Part shown: positions 31,088 through 43,432 of the stretch, piece after piece
How positions within the stretch are numbered: position 1 is the stretch's first letter
How the letters are laid out: each line of letters begins with the position of its first letter
Source: Microglena sp. YARC
Lineage: Eukaryota > Chlorophyta > Chlorophyceae > Chlamydomonadales > Chlamydomonadaceae
Length of the DNA stretch: 64,000 nucleotides
NCBI GenBank assembly: GCA_022414725.1
Contig: CM039467.1
Location: forward strand, 6,608,455-6,672,454
Reading direction: 5' to 3'
Made by a program: the position numbers and the translations under genes
The notes under the pieces: generated by a model
The model's database searches: none
What the model was told of the DNA's origin: nothing
Seen by the model: only the letters and a program-made list of their open reading frames with translations

Positions 31088-31238
31088 TAGGTCTAGTGGT
31101 AGACCAGATCGCTAAAGAATGAAGAGTCGGGGGTTCGACTCCCCCTTCGGTCGCTCTTCGTCCTCTCGGGGGTTCGACTCCCCCTTCGTCCTCTACCAGT
31201 AGCTTGTCCAGTTGAGGTAGGAGACCGCTCCCCACCCG
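31088..31238 (+). repeat. tRNA-like (SINE-like) element, copy B
   Basis: GGTCTAGTGGTAGACC (31,090-31,105) and GGGGGTTCGACTCCCCC (31,129-31,145) form D- and T-arm-like elements at tRNA spacing. A second GGGGGTTCGACTCCCCC follows at about 31,168-31,184. The tail matches copy A near 22,500 in the opposite orientation. No valid anticodon arm. Confidence 0.6.
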
Positions 31239-31329
31239 CGTACGACACCACGCCCCACCAAGCATTATCATCACACCTCATAAAAAAGCGTATCATTTAT
31301 TAATTTTAATGCCATGAAACAACACCCAT

Positions 31330-31590
31330 GATAACGCATGGGGATGTGCCTCCGCAGTCCGCACTCACAACTAAAACCACACCCTTATGGTTTCATCCTC
31401 ATCCTGGGTATGACGTTAGATCCTGGACTACAGAAATCTGAAATACTAAATATGAAACACTGGCACGGGCCACGGACGTATGTGTTAATCAAGCCATGAT
31501 AACACATGGGGAGGTGCCTCCGCAGTCCGCACTCACAACTAAAACCACATCCTTATGGTTTCATCCTCATCCTGGGTATGTATGTATGTT
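31330..31590. repeat. Two-copy direct repeat of about 85 bp
   Basis: CCATGATAACGCATGGGGAT... (about 31,328-31,412) and CCATGATAACACATGGGGAG... (about 31,494-31,581) share GCCTCCGCAGTCCGCACTCA and TTATGGTTTCATCCTCATCC with few differences. A partial third copy of the start lies at 31,065-31,090 beside the tRNA-like element. Confidence 0.75.
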
Positions 31591-31927
31591 ACAGTCCAGG
31601 GGTAGGCCAAATAGGCTAAAGGGACATGCCCAGCCGTACAGAAAGGGCTTAAAAAGAACAAGCACTGATGAACTGAGCCCCAAACAATCGTTTAACCAAC
31701 GGGGGCCCTGAGTTCGTACTACAGTGGTAATTTAATTCTACAATATTATTAAATCATCATGGCAGCTGGGATGATAATTTAATTGTGCGATTATGACGTT
31801 AGATCCTGGGGCCTGGGCCAGGCCAGTTGGGACTCCAGGGCCTGGTCTAGCTTCATAGCTGTGTTCGCTTACATCGCTATGCCAATTGCGAAAGCGATAG
31901 GTTTTATCGTTCATAGCAATATATCGC
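31591..31927. other. Unique spacer, with a short dispersed repeat
   Basis: Starts with CAGTCCAGGGGTAGGCCA (31,592-31,609), which together with its flanks matches about 7,783-7,830. The rest is unique. No gene is supported. Confidence 0.5.
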
Positions 31928-33500
31928 TCACAAGAAAAACCTGGGCAAGTTGGTGGGTGGGTACGTGAGCAGGCGGGCAGGCATGTAGAGGGGACGTTTA
32001 AGTAGGTGGACAAGTCCATGGGTGGGTACGTGGGCAGGCGGGCAGGCATGTAGAGGGCAAGTGTAAGTAGGCGGACAAGTCAATGGGTGGGTACGTGGGC
32101 AGCCGGGCAGGCATGTAGAGGGCAAGTGTAAGTAGGTGGACAAGTCAGTGGGTGGGTACGTGGGCAGGCAGGCTGGCATGTAGAGGGGATGTGTAAGTAG
32201 GTGGACAAGTTGATGGGAAGGTACGTGGGCAGGCAGGCAGGCATGTAGAGGGGACGTGCAAGTAGGTGGACAAGGCGATGGGTGGGTGGGTGGGCAGGCG
32301 GGCAGACATGTAGAGGGGATGTGTAAGTAGGTGGACAAGGCGATGGGTGGGTGGGTGGGCAGGCGGGCAGACATGAAAAGGGGACGTGTAAGTAGGTGGG
32401 CAAGTCGGTGGGTGGGTATGTGAGCAGGCGGGCAGGCATGTAGAGGAGACTTGTAAGTAGGTGGACAAGGCGATGGGAAGGTACGTAGGCAGGCGGGCAG
32501 GCATGTAGAGGGCAAGTGTAAGTAGGTGGACAAGTCGATGGGAAGGTACGTGGGCAGGCGGGCAGGCATGTAGAGGGGACGTGAAAGTAGGTGGACAAGG
32601 CGATGGGTGGGTGGGTGAGCAGGCCGGCAGGCATGTAGAGGGGAAGTGTAAGTAGGTGGGCAAGTTGATGGGTGGGTACGTGGGCAGCCGGGCAGGCATG
32701 TAGAGGGGACGTGAAAGTAGGTGGGCAAGGCGATGGGTGGGTACGTGGGCAGGCTGGCCGGCATGTAGAGGGGACGTGATGAAAGTAGGTGGACAAGGCG
32801 ATGGGTGGGTGGGTGGGCAGGCGGGCAGGCATGTAGAGGGGACGTGAAAGTAGGTGGACAAGGCGATGGGTGGGTGGGTGGGCAGGTGGGCAGGCATGTA
32901 GAGGGGACGTGAAAGTAGGTGGACAAGGCGATGGGTGGGTGGGTGGGCAGGCTGGCAGGCATGTAGAGGGGACGTGAAAGTAGGTGGTTAAGGCGATGGG
33001 TGGGTGGGTGGGCAGGCGGGCAGGCATGTAGAGGGGACGTGTAAGTAGGTGGACAAGGCGATGGGTGGGTGGGTGGGCAGGCTGGCAGGCATGTAGAGGG
33101 GACGTGAAAGTAGGTGGACAAGGCGATGGGTGGGTGGGTGGGCAGGCGGGCAGGCATGTAGAGGGGACGTGAAAGTAGGTGGACAAGGCGATGGGTGGGT
33201 GGGTGGGCAGGCGGGCAGGCATGTAGAGGAGACGTGTAAGTAGGTGGACAAGGCGATGGGTGGGTGGGTGGGCAGCCGGGCAGGCATGTAGAGGGGACGT
33301 GAAAGTAGGTGGACAAGGCGATGGGTGGGTGGGTGGGCAGGCGGGCAGGCATGTAGAGGAGACGTGTAAGTAGGTGGACAAGTTGGTAGGTGGGCACGTG
33401 GGCAGCCGGGCAGGCATGTAAAGGGCAAGTATAAGTAGGTGGGCAAGTCCATGGGTGGGTATGTGGGCAGGTGGGCAGGCGGGCAGGCATGTAGAGGGAA
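31928..33500. repeat. 65-bp minisatellite (GGTGGACAAGGCGATGGGTG family)
   Basis: About 24 units of 65 bp each hold GTAAGTAGGTGGACAAG, GGTGGGTGGGTGGGCAGG and GCATGTAGAGGGGACGTG. Because 65 is not a multiple of three, the frame rotates with each unit, yet no minus-strand frame meets a stop, giving three overlapping 490-520-codon Pro/His/Thr-rich frames. These are not genes. On the plus strand nearly every unit contains a GTAAGT donor-like site. Confidence 0.92.
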
Positions 33501-33640
33501 AAGTTGGTTGATGGGTAGATGCAGATACAGCACCGCTGAATGAGATGTGCATGACTTGGGTAGGTGGAAGCTAGCCTGGGGGTTGCCAGCCTGGGGATGA
33601 CTGGTTATCCTGAGGGTACCTTCACAAATCAAATTTCAAA
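33501..33640. other. Short unique segment with a stray exon-head copy
   Basis: 33,518-33,556 holds a CTGAATGAGATGTGCATGAC sequence matching the head of the 29,730 exon (PLNEMRM), 3.8 kb beyond it. Otherwise unique. Confidence 0.5.
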
Positions 33641-35678
33641 TTTCAAATTTCGAATTTCCACCTCCTCTGCCAAAGACTCTGCCGGTAAATCTGTGTACCT
33701 TCACCTTCAAAATTTAGATTTCAAATTCCCTTTTCCTATGCCGAAGACTCTGCTGGTAGCACTGCATCGCAGTTGGAGTGGAATGGGGAGTCCCCCTACC
33801 TGGGTAAAGCGACTGTTCAAATTGAATTTCAAAATTTAAATTTCAAATGCCCTTTTCCTATGCCGAAGACTCTGCTGGTAACACTGCATTACAGTCGGCA
33901 AGGAATGGGGAGAAGACCTGGGTAAAACGACTGTTCAAATTGGATTTCAAATTTCAAATTTCAAATTCCCTCCTCCTCAGCTGAAGACTCTGCGAGTAAA
34001 TCTGAATCCCAATCGGCAAGGAATGGAGAGAACCCTAACCTGGGTAAAACAACTGCAAACTGAATTTCAAATTTTAAATGTATAGTTCCCACTTCCTTTG
34101 CCGAAGACTCTGTCGGTAAAGCTGGGTACACCTTCACCTTCAAATTTCAAATTTCAAAATTCCACTTCCTTTGCTGAAGACTCTGCCGGTAAAGATGGGC
34201 ACCTTCACCTTCAAATTTTAAATTCCCACTGTAAATTTGTTTGCTGAAGACTCTGCCTGTAAAGCTGGGTACCTTCACCTTCAAATTTTAAATTTCAAAT
34301 GACCTTATCCTCTGCTGAAGACTCTGCAGGTAACACTGCATCGCAGTCGGAGAGGAATGGGGAGTCCCCCTACCTGGGTAAATCGACTGTTCAAATTGGA
34401 TTTCAAACTTCAAATTTCAAATTCCCTCCTCCTCAGCTGAAGACTCTGCGAGTAAATCTATATTCCAGTCGGCAAGGAATGGAGAGAACCTTAACCTGGG
34501 GGAAACGACTGTGAGCTGAATTTCAAATTTCAAATGTATAGTTCCTACTTCCTTTGCCGAAGACTCTGTCGGTAAAGCTGGGTACACCTTCACCTTCAAA
34601 TTTAAAAATTCAAATTCCCACTTCCTTTGCTGAAGACTCTGCCGATAAAGATGGGTACCTTCACCTACAAATTTCAAATTCCCACTTTAAATTTCTTTGC
34701 TGAAGACTCTGCCGGTAAAGCTGGCTACCTTCACCTTCAAATTTCAAATGCCTTGATCCTTTGCCGAAGACTCTGCTGGTAACACTGTATCGCAGTCGGA
34801 GAGGAATGAGGAGAACCCCTACCTGGGTAAAACGACTGTGCAAACTGAATTTCAAATTTCAAATTTCATATGCCCCCATCCTTTGCCGAAGACTCTGCTG
34901 GGAACGCTGCATTGCAGTTGGAGAGGAATGGGGAGAACCCCTTCCTGGGTAAAACGACTGCGCAATTTTTTTTTTTAAATGCCACTCTCTCTGCCGAAGA
35001 TTCTGCCGGTAAAGGAGCATTGCAGTCAGCGAGAAATGGGGAGAACCCCTGCCTGGGTACAAAGCTGTTTATATCAAATATCAAATTTCAAATTTCAAAT
35101 TGAATTTCAAATTTCAAATTTTAAATGCCTTGATCCTTTGCAGAAGACTCTGCTGGTAACACTGCATCGCCGTTGGAGAGGAATGGGGAGAACCCCTGCC
35201 TGGGTAAAACGGCTGTTTAGATCAAATTTCAAATTGAATTTAAAATTTAAAATTATAAATTCTTAATGCCTTGATCCTTTGCAGAACCCCTTCCTGGGTA
35301 AAACGGCTGTTTAGATCAAATTTCAAATTTCAAATTGAATTTAAATTTCTGATTTTAAATTTAAGTGCCTTGATCCTTTGCCGAAGACTCTGCTGGTAAC
35401 GCTGCATTGCAGTTGGAGAGGATTGGGGAGAACCCCTTCCTGGGTAAAACGGCTGTTTAGATCAAATTTCAAATTTCAAATTGAATTTAAATTTCTGATT
35501 TTAAATTTAAATGCCTTGATCCTTTGCCGAAGACTCTGCTGGTAACACTGCATTGCAGTTGGAGAGGAATGGGGAGAACCCCTTCCTGGGAAAAAGCTGT
35601 TTAGATCAATTTTCAAATTTCAGATTGAATTTTAAATTTCAAATTTCAAATTATAAATGCCTTGATCCTTTGCCGAAG
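33641..35678 (+). repeat. Acceptor-side array of the 35,679 exon in TTTCAAATTT filler
   Basis: Some sixteen units of 90-190 bp contain GCCGAAGACTCTGCTGGTAA, most with GAGAGGAATGGGGAGAACCC and CCTGGGTAAAACGACTG, separated by TTCAAATTTCAAATT filler. The segments equal the first ~85 bp of the exon at 35,679 (DSAGNTA..ERNGENPFLG). Some copies keep a clean CAG before AAGACTCTGC, and others only CCGAAG. Short units (GACTCTGCCGGTAAAGCTGG) stop earlier. Confidence 0.85.
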
Positions 35679-35830
35679 ACTCTGCGGGTAACACTGCATT
35701 GCCGTTGGAGAGGAATGGGGAGAACCCCTTCCTGGGTAGAACGGCTGTGCAGATATCCGTTGCGCTCGCAGAGCAGCTAGGGGAGGAAATCCGCAATGTG
35801 GAGAAACTAGGAGCAGAGACCTGCTGGGAG
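35679..35830 (+). CDS. Exon of unrecognised helical protein
   Basis: This plus-strand exon ends CTGGGAG|GTGAGC. With an acceptor at CCGAAG it begins in phase 1 and reads DSAGNTALPLERNGENPFLG, then RTAVQISVALAEQLGEEIRN and VEKLGAETCWE. It is fully open for 50 codons, and the second half, which is absent from the array, is an ordinary amphipathic helix. A shorter version using GGCTGTGCAG at 35,753 as acceptor is possible. It ends in phase 0, which suits the CTGTCCAAGG exon copies from 36,270 on. No family was recognised. Confidence 0.6.
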
Positions 35831-35839
35831 GTGAGCAGC

Positions 35840-36235
35840 GTTGTAATTGGTTGATAATTAGTAGATAATTGGTAGGTCATTAATTGATAATTGATCATAC
35901 GTCGATAATTAGTAGGTAATTGGTAGATAATTAATTGATAATTGATCATAAGTCGATAATTAGTAGGTAATTGTAGATAATTAATTGATAATTGATCATA
36001 AGTCGATAATTAGTAGGTAATTGTAGATAATTAATTGATAATTGATAATAAGTCGATAATTAGTAGATAATTGGTTGATAAGTAGTAGTAATAGTAGTAG
36101 TGGTAGTAGTAGCAGGAGTAGGAGTAGGAGAAGGAGTGGGAGTAGGAGTAGGAGTAGGAGTAGGAGTAGGAGTAGGAGTAGGAGTAGGAGTAGTTTGCCT
36201 CCCCCCCCATGCCCCCCCACCCACCCATTCACACC
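35840..36235. repeat. GATAATTGATCATAAGTC array and (GGAGTA)n hexamer
   Basis: 35,845-36,085 is an AT-rich array of about 58-60 bp units (AATTAATTGATAATTGATCA, GTCGATAATTAGTAGGTAAT). 36,085-36,195 passes into AGTAGTAG and then a GGAGTA run, followed by C-rich filler. Confidence 0.85.
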
Positions 36236-36254
36236 CCCCACCTACCCCCCCACC

Positions 36255-39200
36255 CCCACCCCCCCACCAGCTGTCCAAGGAAACTCAACGCATCTTGATA
36301 GCCATCTTCAGCAACACAGTAGACAAAGCAGATCCTATCATGGTGTCCCAGGATAAACACTGATGCCCCCCCCTCGACCCACCCACCCACGCACACACAC
36401 ACCCACACCCACAGACTACCACCAACCTCCCTACCCCCCACCCACCCCACACACACATCCCCCCCCACCCCCCCCACACACACCCCTGCCAGCTTGCCAA
36501 GGAAACTCAGCGCATTCTGATAGCCATCATCAGCAACACAGTAGACAAAGCAGATCCTATCGTGCTGTCCCAGGATAACACTGATGCCCACCACCAACCA
36601 CCACCACCAACCACCACACACACACACACACACACAGACTACCACCGAACCTCCCTACCCCCCCCCCCACACACACCACACCCTACCAGCTTGCCAGCGA
36701 ACCTCAGCGCATCATAATAGCCCTCATCAGCAACACAGTAGATAAATCAGGTCTCATTGTGGTGTCCCAGGATAACACTGATGCCCCTCCCCCCCCCCCA
36801 CACACACAGACTACCACCACTCCCTACCCCCCCACACCCCCACACCCCCCACACACATTACCCCCATCCCCCCCCACCCCCACCAGCTGACCAGGAACCT
36901 CGTCGCATTCTGATAGCAATGATTCAGCAACACAGTAGACAAAGCAGATCTCATCGTGCTGTCCAGGATAACACTGACAACGCCTACCCCCCCCTCCCTC
37001 CCTACCAATCCCCCCCCCAACCACCCACCACCACCACCACCTGACAAAGGAAACTCAACGCATCCTGATAGCATCATCAGCAGAAGTAGACAAAGCAGAT
37101 CCTATCGTGCTGTCCCAGGATAACACTGATGCCCCCCCCCCCTCACACACACACAGACTACCACCAACCTCCCTACCCCCCACACCCCACACACACATTA
37201 CCCCCCCAACACACCCACCACCCACCCCGCCAGCTTGCCAGGAAACTCATTGCATCCTAATAGCCATCAACAACACAGTAGATAAATCAGATCTCATTGT
37301 GCTGTCCAGGATAACACTGACACTCCTCCCCCCCCCCCCCCCCCCCCCCTACCCCCCTACCCCATCCACCACCACCCCACACCCTAACATCTGCCAAGGA
37401 AACTCATCGCATCCTAATAGCCATCATCACAAAACAGTAGACCAAGCTGGTCTCATTGTGCTGTCCCAGGACAACACTGACACCCTCCACCACCACCAAC
37501 CCACCCACCCTACTACCCCCCCCCCACCCCTCCAGCTGTCCAAGGAAACTCATCGCATCCTAATAGCCATCATCAACAGCACAGTAGACAAAGCTGGTCT
37601 CATCGTGCTGTCCCAGGATAACACTGACACTCCCTCCACCCACCCACCCTACTACCCCCATCCACCCACACACCCACCCCCCGCACCAGCTGTCCAAGGA
37701 AACTCAACGCATCCTGATAGCCATTATCAGCAACACAGTAGACAAAGCAGATCCTATCGTGGTGTCCCAGGATAACACTGATGCCCCACCACCACACACC
37801 ACCACCACACACACACACACACACACATACACACAGACTACCACCAACCTCCCCTACCCCCCCCCCCCCCACACACACACCACCTAACCAGCTTGCCAAG
37901 GAACCTCAGCGCATCATAATAGCCCTCATCAGCAACACAATTAGATAAATCAGGTCTCATTGTGGTGTCCCAGGATAACACTGATGCCCCCTCCCCCCCC
38001 CACACACATACACACAGACTACCACCAACCTCCCCTACCCCCCCCCACCCACCCCACACACATTACCGCCCCATCCCCCCCCCCACCCCCACCAGCTGAC
38101 CAAGGAACCTCGTCGCATTCTGATAGCAATGATCAGCAACACAGTAGACAAAGCAGATATCTTCGTGCTGTCCCAGGATAACACTGTACACGCCTCCACC
38201 CCACTACCTACTGTACCCCCCCCCCACCCCCACCCCCCCACCCCACCATTACCACCACATCTGACCAAGGAAACTCAACGCATCCTGATAGCCATTATCA
38301 GCAACACAGTAGACAAAGCAGATCCTATCGTGGTGTCCCAGGATAACACTGATGCCCCCCCTCCCCCCCCCCCCCCCCCCCCCCCCCCCTCACACACACA
38401 CGACGACACCACCTCCCCTACCCACCCTGCCAGCTTTGCCACAGGAAACTCATTCGCATCCTAATAGCCATCAACAACAAAACAGTAAACCAAAGCTGGT
38501 GCTCATTGTGCTGTCGCCAGACAACACTGACACCCCTCCACCCACCCACCACCCTACCTACCCCCATCCACCCCCCACCAGCTGACCAAGGAAACTCATC
38601 GCATCCTGATAGCCTCATCAACAACACAGTGGACCAAGCTGGTCTCATATCGTGCTGTTCCCAGGATAACACTGACACCCGCTCACATCCCCACCAGCTC
38701 ACACGTACCCACCAATACCTACCCCCACCCACCCTAACACAGCTGAAACAAGGAAACTCATCGCATCCGAATAGCCATCATCAACAGACAGTAGACAAAG
38801 CTGGTCTTCGTGCTGTCCCAGGATAAAAACCGACACTCCTCCACCCCACCCACCCTACCTACCCCCACCCCACCCCCCACACACCACCCACCACCAGCTG
38901 TCCAAGGAAACTCAACGCATCCTAATAGCCTCATCAGAACAGCACAAGCAGACAAAGCAAAATCTCGTCGTGCTGTCCCAGGACAAAACTGACACGCCCT
39001 CCACCCACCCCACCCTACCTACCCCACCCACCACCCCACCAGCTGACCAAGGAAACTCGTCGCATTCCCTGATAGCCATTGATCAGCAACACAGTAGACA
39101 AGCAGATCTCATCGTGCTTTCCCAGGATAACACTGATGCCCCCCTACCCCCCCCCCCCCTCACACACAACACAGACGACCACCAACCTCCCCCCCTGCCC

Positions 39201-40600
39201 CATCCCCATCCATCTGTCCAAGGAAACTCATCGCATCATGATAGCCCTCATCAACAACACAGTAGACAAGTCCCGTCTCATCGTGCTGTCCAAGGATAAC
39301 ACTGACAACCGGCTCACCCCCCCCCAGCTTCACATCCCACGCCCCATACCTAACTCCTCAGTCCCCCCCACCCCACCAGCTGACCAAGGAAACTTATCGC
39401 ATCCTGATAGCTCTCATCGACAGCACCGTAGACAAAGCAGATCTTATCGTGCTGTTCCCAGGAGATCATGCCCCCCCCCCCCCCCCCACACACCACACCA
39501 CAAGCTGACACTCCATCACCACTCCACCCCACCCTCCATCCACGAAATACACACACATCACACACAGACTACCCCCTGCCAGCTTGCAAGGAAGCTCAGC
39601 GCTCCTAACAGCCATCTACAACAAAACAGTAGACCAAGCCAATCTCATCGTGCTGTCCCAGGATAACAACTGACTCCCCCTCACACCAACACACACACAC
39701 ACACCACACACACACACAACACACACAGACTACGCACCAACCCCCTACCCCCCCCCCCCCCCCCACCCACACACACCCACTACGACCCCCACCAGCTTAC
39801 AAGGAAACTCAATGCATCCTGGATAGCCATCATCGACAAAAACAGTAGACAAATGCAAATTCATCGTGCTGTCCAGGATAACACTGATCCCCCCCTCAAC
39901 AACACACACCACACATCCATCACACACAGACTACCACCACCACTACCCCCCCCACCACATTTGTCACACACCACACCCACATACCCCCCACCAGCTTAAC
40001 AAGGAAAACTCAAATACAATCTCTGATCCTATCGCGCATCATCGACAAACAAGTAGACCAAGCAAAATCTCATGTGGGCTGTCCAGGATAAAACACCTGA
40101 CCCCCCTCACACACACAAAACACATTTACACAACACACACACACACTACAGCACCAGACTATTGATAACACCCCCCTGCCCCCCCACACACACGACACCA
40201 CTACCGCCCCACCAGCTTACCAAGGAAACTCAATGCATCTGCTATGCATCATAGACAAAACAGTAGACAAGAAAATCTCATCGTGCTGTCCAGAGATCAC
40301 CGCCCCGCCTCTAACCACCCAACCCATACTTCCACTCTAACCCCCACCACCAACCATTCATCAACCACCCGACCGCCATCACCACACCCATATTCTACTC
40401 TACCCCCCCACCCCACTCATCCAACACCTTACACACACACCATATTCACTTCTAACCCCCCACCCACACCACGCCCCACACCCCCCTGCCAGCTTTCCAA
40501 GGAAACTCAGCGTCATCTAACAGCATCAGCAACAAAACAGTAGAGCAAAGCGCCTCATCGTGCTGTCCAGATAAATACTGATGCCCCCCCCTCCCCCCCA
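36255..40600 (+). repeat. Acceptor-side array: about 24 copies of an 80-bp exon head in CCCCCACC filler
   Basis: Units of about 150-220 bp each begin CACCAG|CTGTCCAAGGAAACTC and read LSKETQRILIAI then SNTVDKADPIVLSQDNTDA, followed by CCCCC/CACACACA filler. Copies start near 36,271, 36,492, 36,690, 36,890, 37,050, 37,232, 37,393, 37,534 and on to 40,492. Early copies are clean. After about 37,000 many carry one-base indels. Variation in the first codons is mostly conservative (Leu-Ser/Ala/Thr-Lys-Glu). No consistent GT donor follows the copies, so they are exon heads rather than whole exons. Confidence 0.88.
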
Positions 40601-43060
40601 TCCCCCCCGGCCCCCCCATCACCAACACACACACACTAAAAGTGTGTAGAAACATAACAAATACTTTTCTATCTTGCTTGATCACTTTTGTATCATATTG
40701 ATACACTGAATTTTCTACATAAAAACTATCCATTCATCAATTTTCATTTTTTTTAAGTCTCATTGCATACATACATCCTGCCCCTCCCACCACACATACA
40801 CAACATAATACCCTCCCACCACTCCCCCACACACACACCACACCATGCACACAACATAGATGCAAACATCTGCCCCCTCCCCCCCACATACACACTGATA
40901 CATCCTCCCTCCCCACCTCACACACAGATACATCCTGCCCCTCCCCTACATAACACACACATCTCCCCTCGCCCACACCATATACACATACATACATCCC
41001 CCTGCCCCTCCGCCCCACACATAAACAAACACATGCATCCTCCCCCTTTCCCACCACCTTACAACTCACTTCATACATGCCAACCTGCCCCCTCCACAGC
41101 CAAACACCACATGCATCCCACCCCTTCCCACACATACAACCACATACATCTGCCCCCTCCCCCACACATATAACAACACATGCATCTCTCCCCCCCGCCA
41201 CCCCACCACCATCACACACACATACATCCTTCCCCCTCCCCACACCATACACAAACACATTGCATTCCTCCCCTCCCCACCACATACAACACACACATAC
41301 ATACACTCCTGCCCTCCCCACACCATACAAACACATGCATCCCCCCCCCCCCCGTCCCCACCACCATCCACACACTCACACATACATTCTGCGCCCCTCC
41401 CAACATAAACCAAACACATGCATTAACCTCCCCCCTCCACCACCATCACACCATCATAATCTGCCCCTCCCCACATATCACACCATACGTACATCCCTGC
41501 CCCTCCCCACACATACACACACAATACATTGCATCCCCCCCCCATACACTCTGATTCTCCCACCTACACACACACATATACATCCTGCCCCCTCACCCCA
41601 CACATACAATTAACAAACATACATCCCTGCATCCTCCCCACACGAATGCAGGACATACACTCATGATCATCCATCCTGCTCCTCCCACCACAAACAGATA
41701 CAACACATACATCCTCCCACCTCCCCCCGCCTCTACACACCACCTAATGCACACACATAAATGCATACATTCCTGCCTTCACTCGCGACGACACATAATA
41801 CACACACTACTCGCCCCTCCCCCACACCATACACAACACTTACCCCACCCCCGTTCCCGCCACCTACCACATAAACAAAGATACATACATCGCTCCTGCC
41901 TCAACACCACCATACACACACATTAAACCCCCCCTCCACCCACCATAGCGCACACACATACATCCTTCCCCCTCGCCCCTCCATTAAAGACTCACATTAA
42001 TCCTGCCCTTTACCCAATCACACACATACATACATACTGCTCTCCCACCCACCATACACACATCCTGCCCTTACCCCCATCACACACACATACATCTGCC
42101 GCCTCCGCCATCATACACACAGCAGGTGATCCTGCCCCCTTCCCATCATACACACACATAATCTGGCCCCCTCCCCACCACCATTATAAAAACACATATT
42201 CTGCTCCCCCACACCCAACACATACCCTCCCCCCTCCCCACCATACACAAAGATACATACATCTTGCCTCCTCACCATATCACACATTAAACCTGCCCTC
42301 CCACCCACCATACGCACACACTAATGCTTCCCCTCCGCGCCCATAAACACACATTAATCTGCCCTTTTACCCCCCACCATACAGACACACACATCATGAC
42401 ATTACTCTGCCCTCCCACCCATCCATACACACACTGCCAGTCCCTTCCCCATCACACACACATACATTCCGCCCCTTCCCCCCGATCAATCATACAGCAC
42501 ATCCTGCCCCTTCCCCCCATCATATCACACACATACATCCGCTGCCCCCTCCACCCACCACACGCAACACCTCCCCTTCCCCCCATCAAACATCATAAAA
42601 CCTCTGCACACATATCCCCCCCTCCCCCGACCATAACACCAGATACATCCGCCCCCTACACTCCTCCCTGCAACCATAGCCACATCACATTGCCCCCTCC
42701 CCCCTGACCTAGCACCACACATTCATATCGTACTGCCCCCAACCCTCTCGCCACCATGGCACAACACATACATCCTGCCGCCCCTCCGCCCCCCACCAAC
42801 ACACACACACATCCCTCCCCACCCACTCTCCAACCACATAACACACACATACAATACTGCCCGCCTCTCCCGCCGACCATGCACCACACATACACCACAT
42901 ACCATCCTGGCCCGCTCTCCCCCACCATATACCACACACTCCTGCCCCCCCCCCACCAATACACTACACACACACATTACGTCCTCCCCCTTCTATCCGC
43001 CCCAATAACAGACAACAGATACATTACTGCCCTCCGTCCCCCCTCCCCCCCCCCTATGAT
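40601..43060. repeat. Degenerate CACACATACATCCTGCCCC array
   Basis: A short AT-rich segment (40,630-40,755) is followed by about 2.3 kb of 30-35-bp units, CATCCTGCCCCTCCCCCACC plus ACACATACA, heavily disturbed by single-base indels. Antisense frames rich in Cys, Gly and Val are artefacts of this composition. Confidence 0.88.
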
Positions 43061-43432
43061 AAAATGTGCCTCTTAGGCTGCATATAGTATGGCAGTGTGG
43101 CAGTGGCCCAGCACTCTTGTTTGAGATGGGCTTGCGGTGTGTCAGGATTTCTTTAACGTCATGACTCCCACACTTAGGCATTCCAGGCTGTCCGCACCCC
43201 TGCAAATCCAGCACTGTCAAACGGATGCATCTACTCGACAGCGAGGTCCAAGGGCGCAACTTGGCTCGGTCCTTGAAAAGAGTCGCCGACCATGGCTGGA
43301 ATCATGATGCCGCGGTAATGCCTAACCCTCCTCAAGCGGCCCAGAGCTTGCTGCTAGAGAATTGGTAGTAGAAGCTTACCCCACCCGAAGCTGTAATCTG
43401 GAAGTGCTCCTACTCTTGGCCGAAGCGCACTT
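43061..43432. other. Unique island, left part
   Basis: Non-repetitive, moderate-GC sequence between arrays. A minus-strand frame runs from about 43,259 to 43,060 but begins without clear support. No gene called. Confidence 0.4.

Noticed and set aside
31088..31160. Functional tRNA gene
   Set aside because: D- and T-arm-like parts are present at correct spacing but the anticodon stem does not pair, no acceptor stem exists and the T arm is duplicated downstream.
31928..33552. Three overlapping 250-520-codon Pro/His/Thr-rich minus-strand frames
   Set aside because: The 65-bp unit rotates through all three frames without meeting a stop. This is a property of the repeat, not evidence for a protein.
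36255..40600. Minus-strand reading of the exon copies (VILGHHDRICFVYCVA)
   Set aside because: It is flanked by possible AG and GT sites, but the plus-strand reading has the pyrimidine-rich acceptor, helix-like composition and phase agreement with the 35,679-35,830 exon.
40737..42977. Cys/Val/Gly-rich frames of 80-210 codons in the CACATACATCC array
   Set aside because: Antisense of a degenerate simple repeat. The frames start and end arbitrarily at indels.
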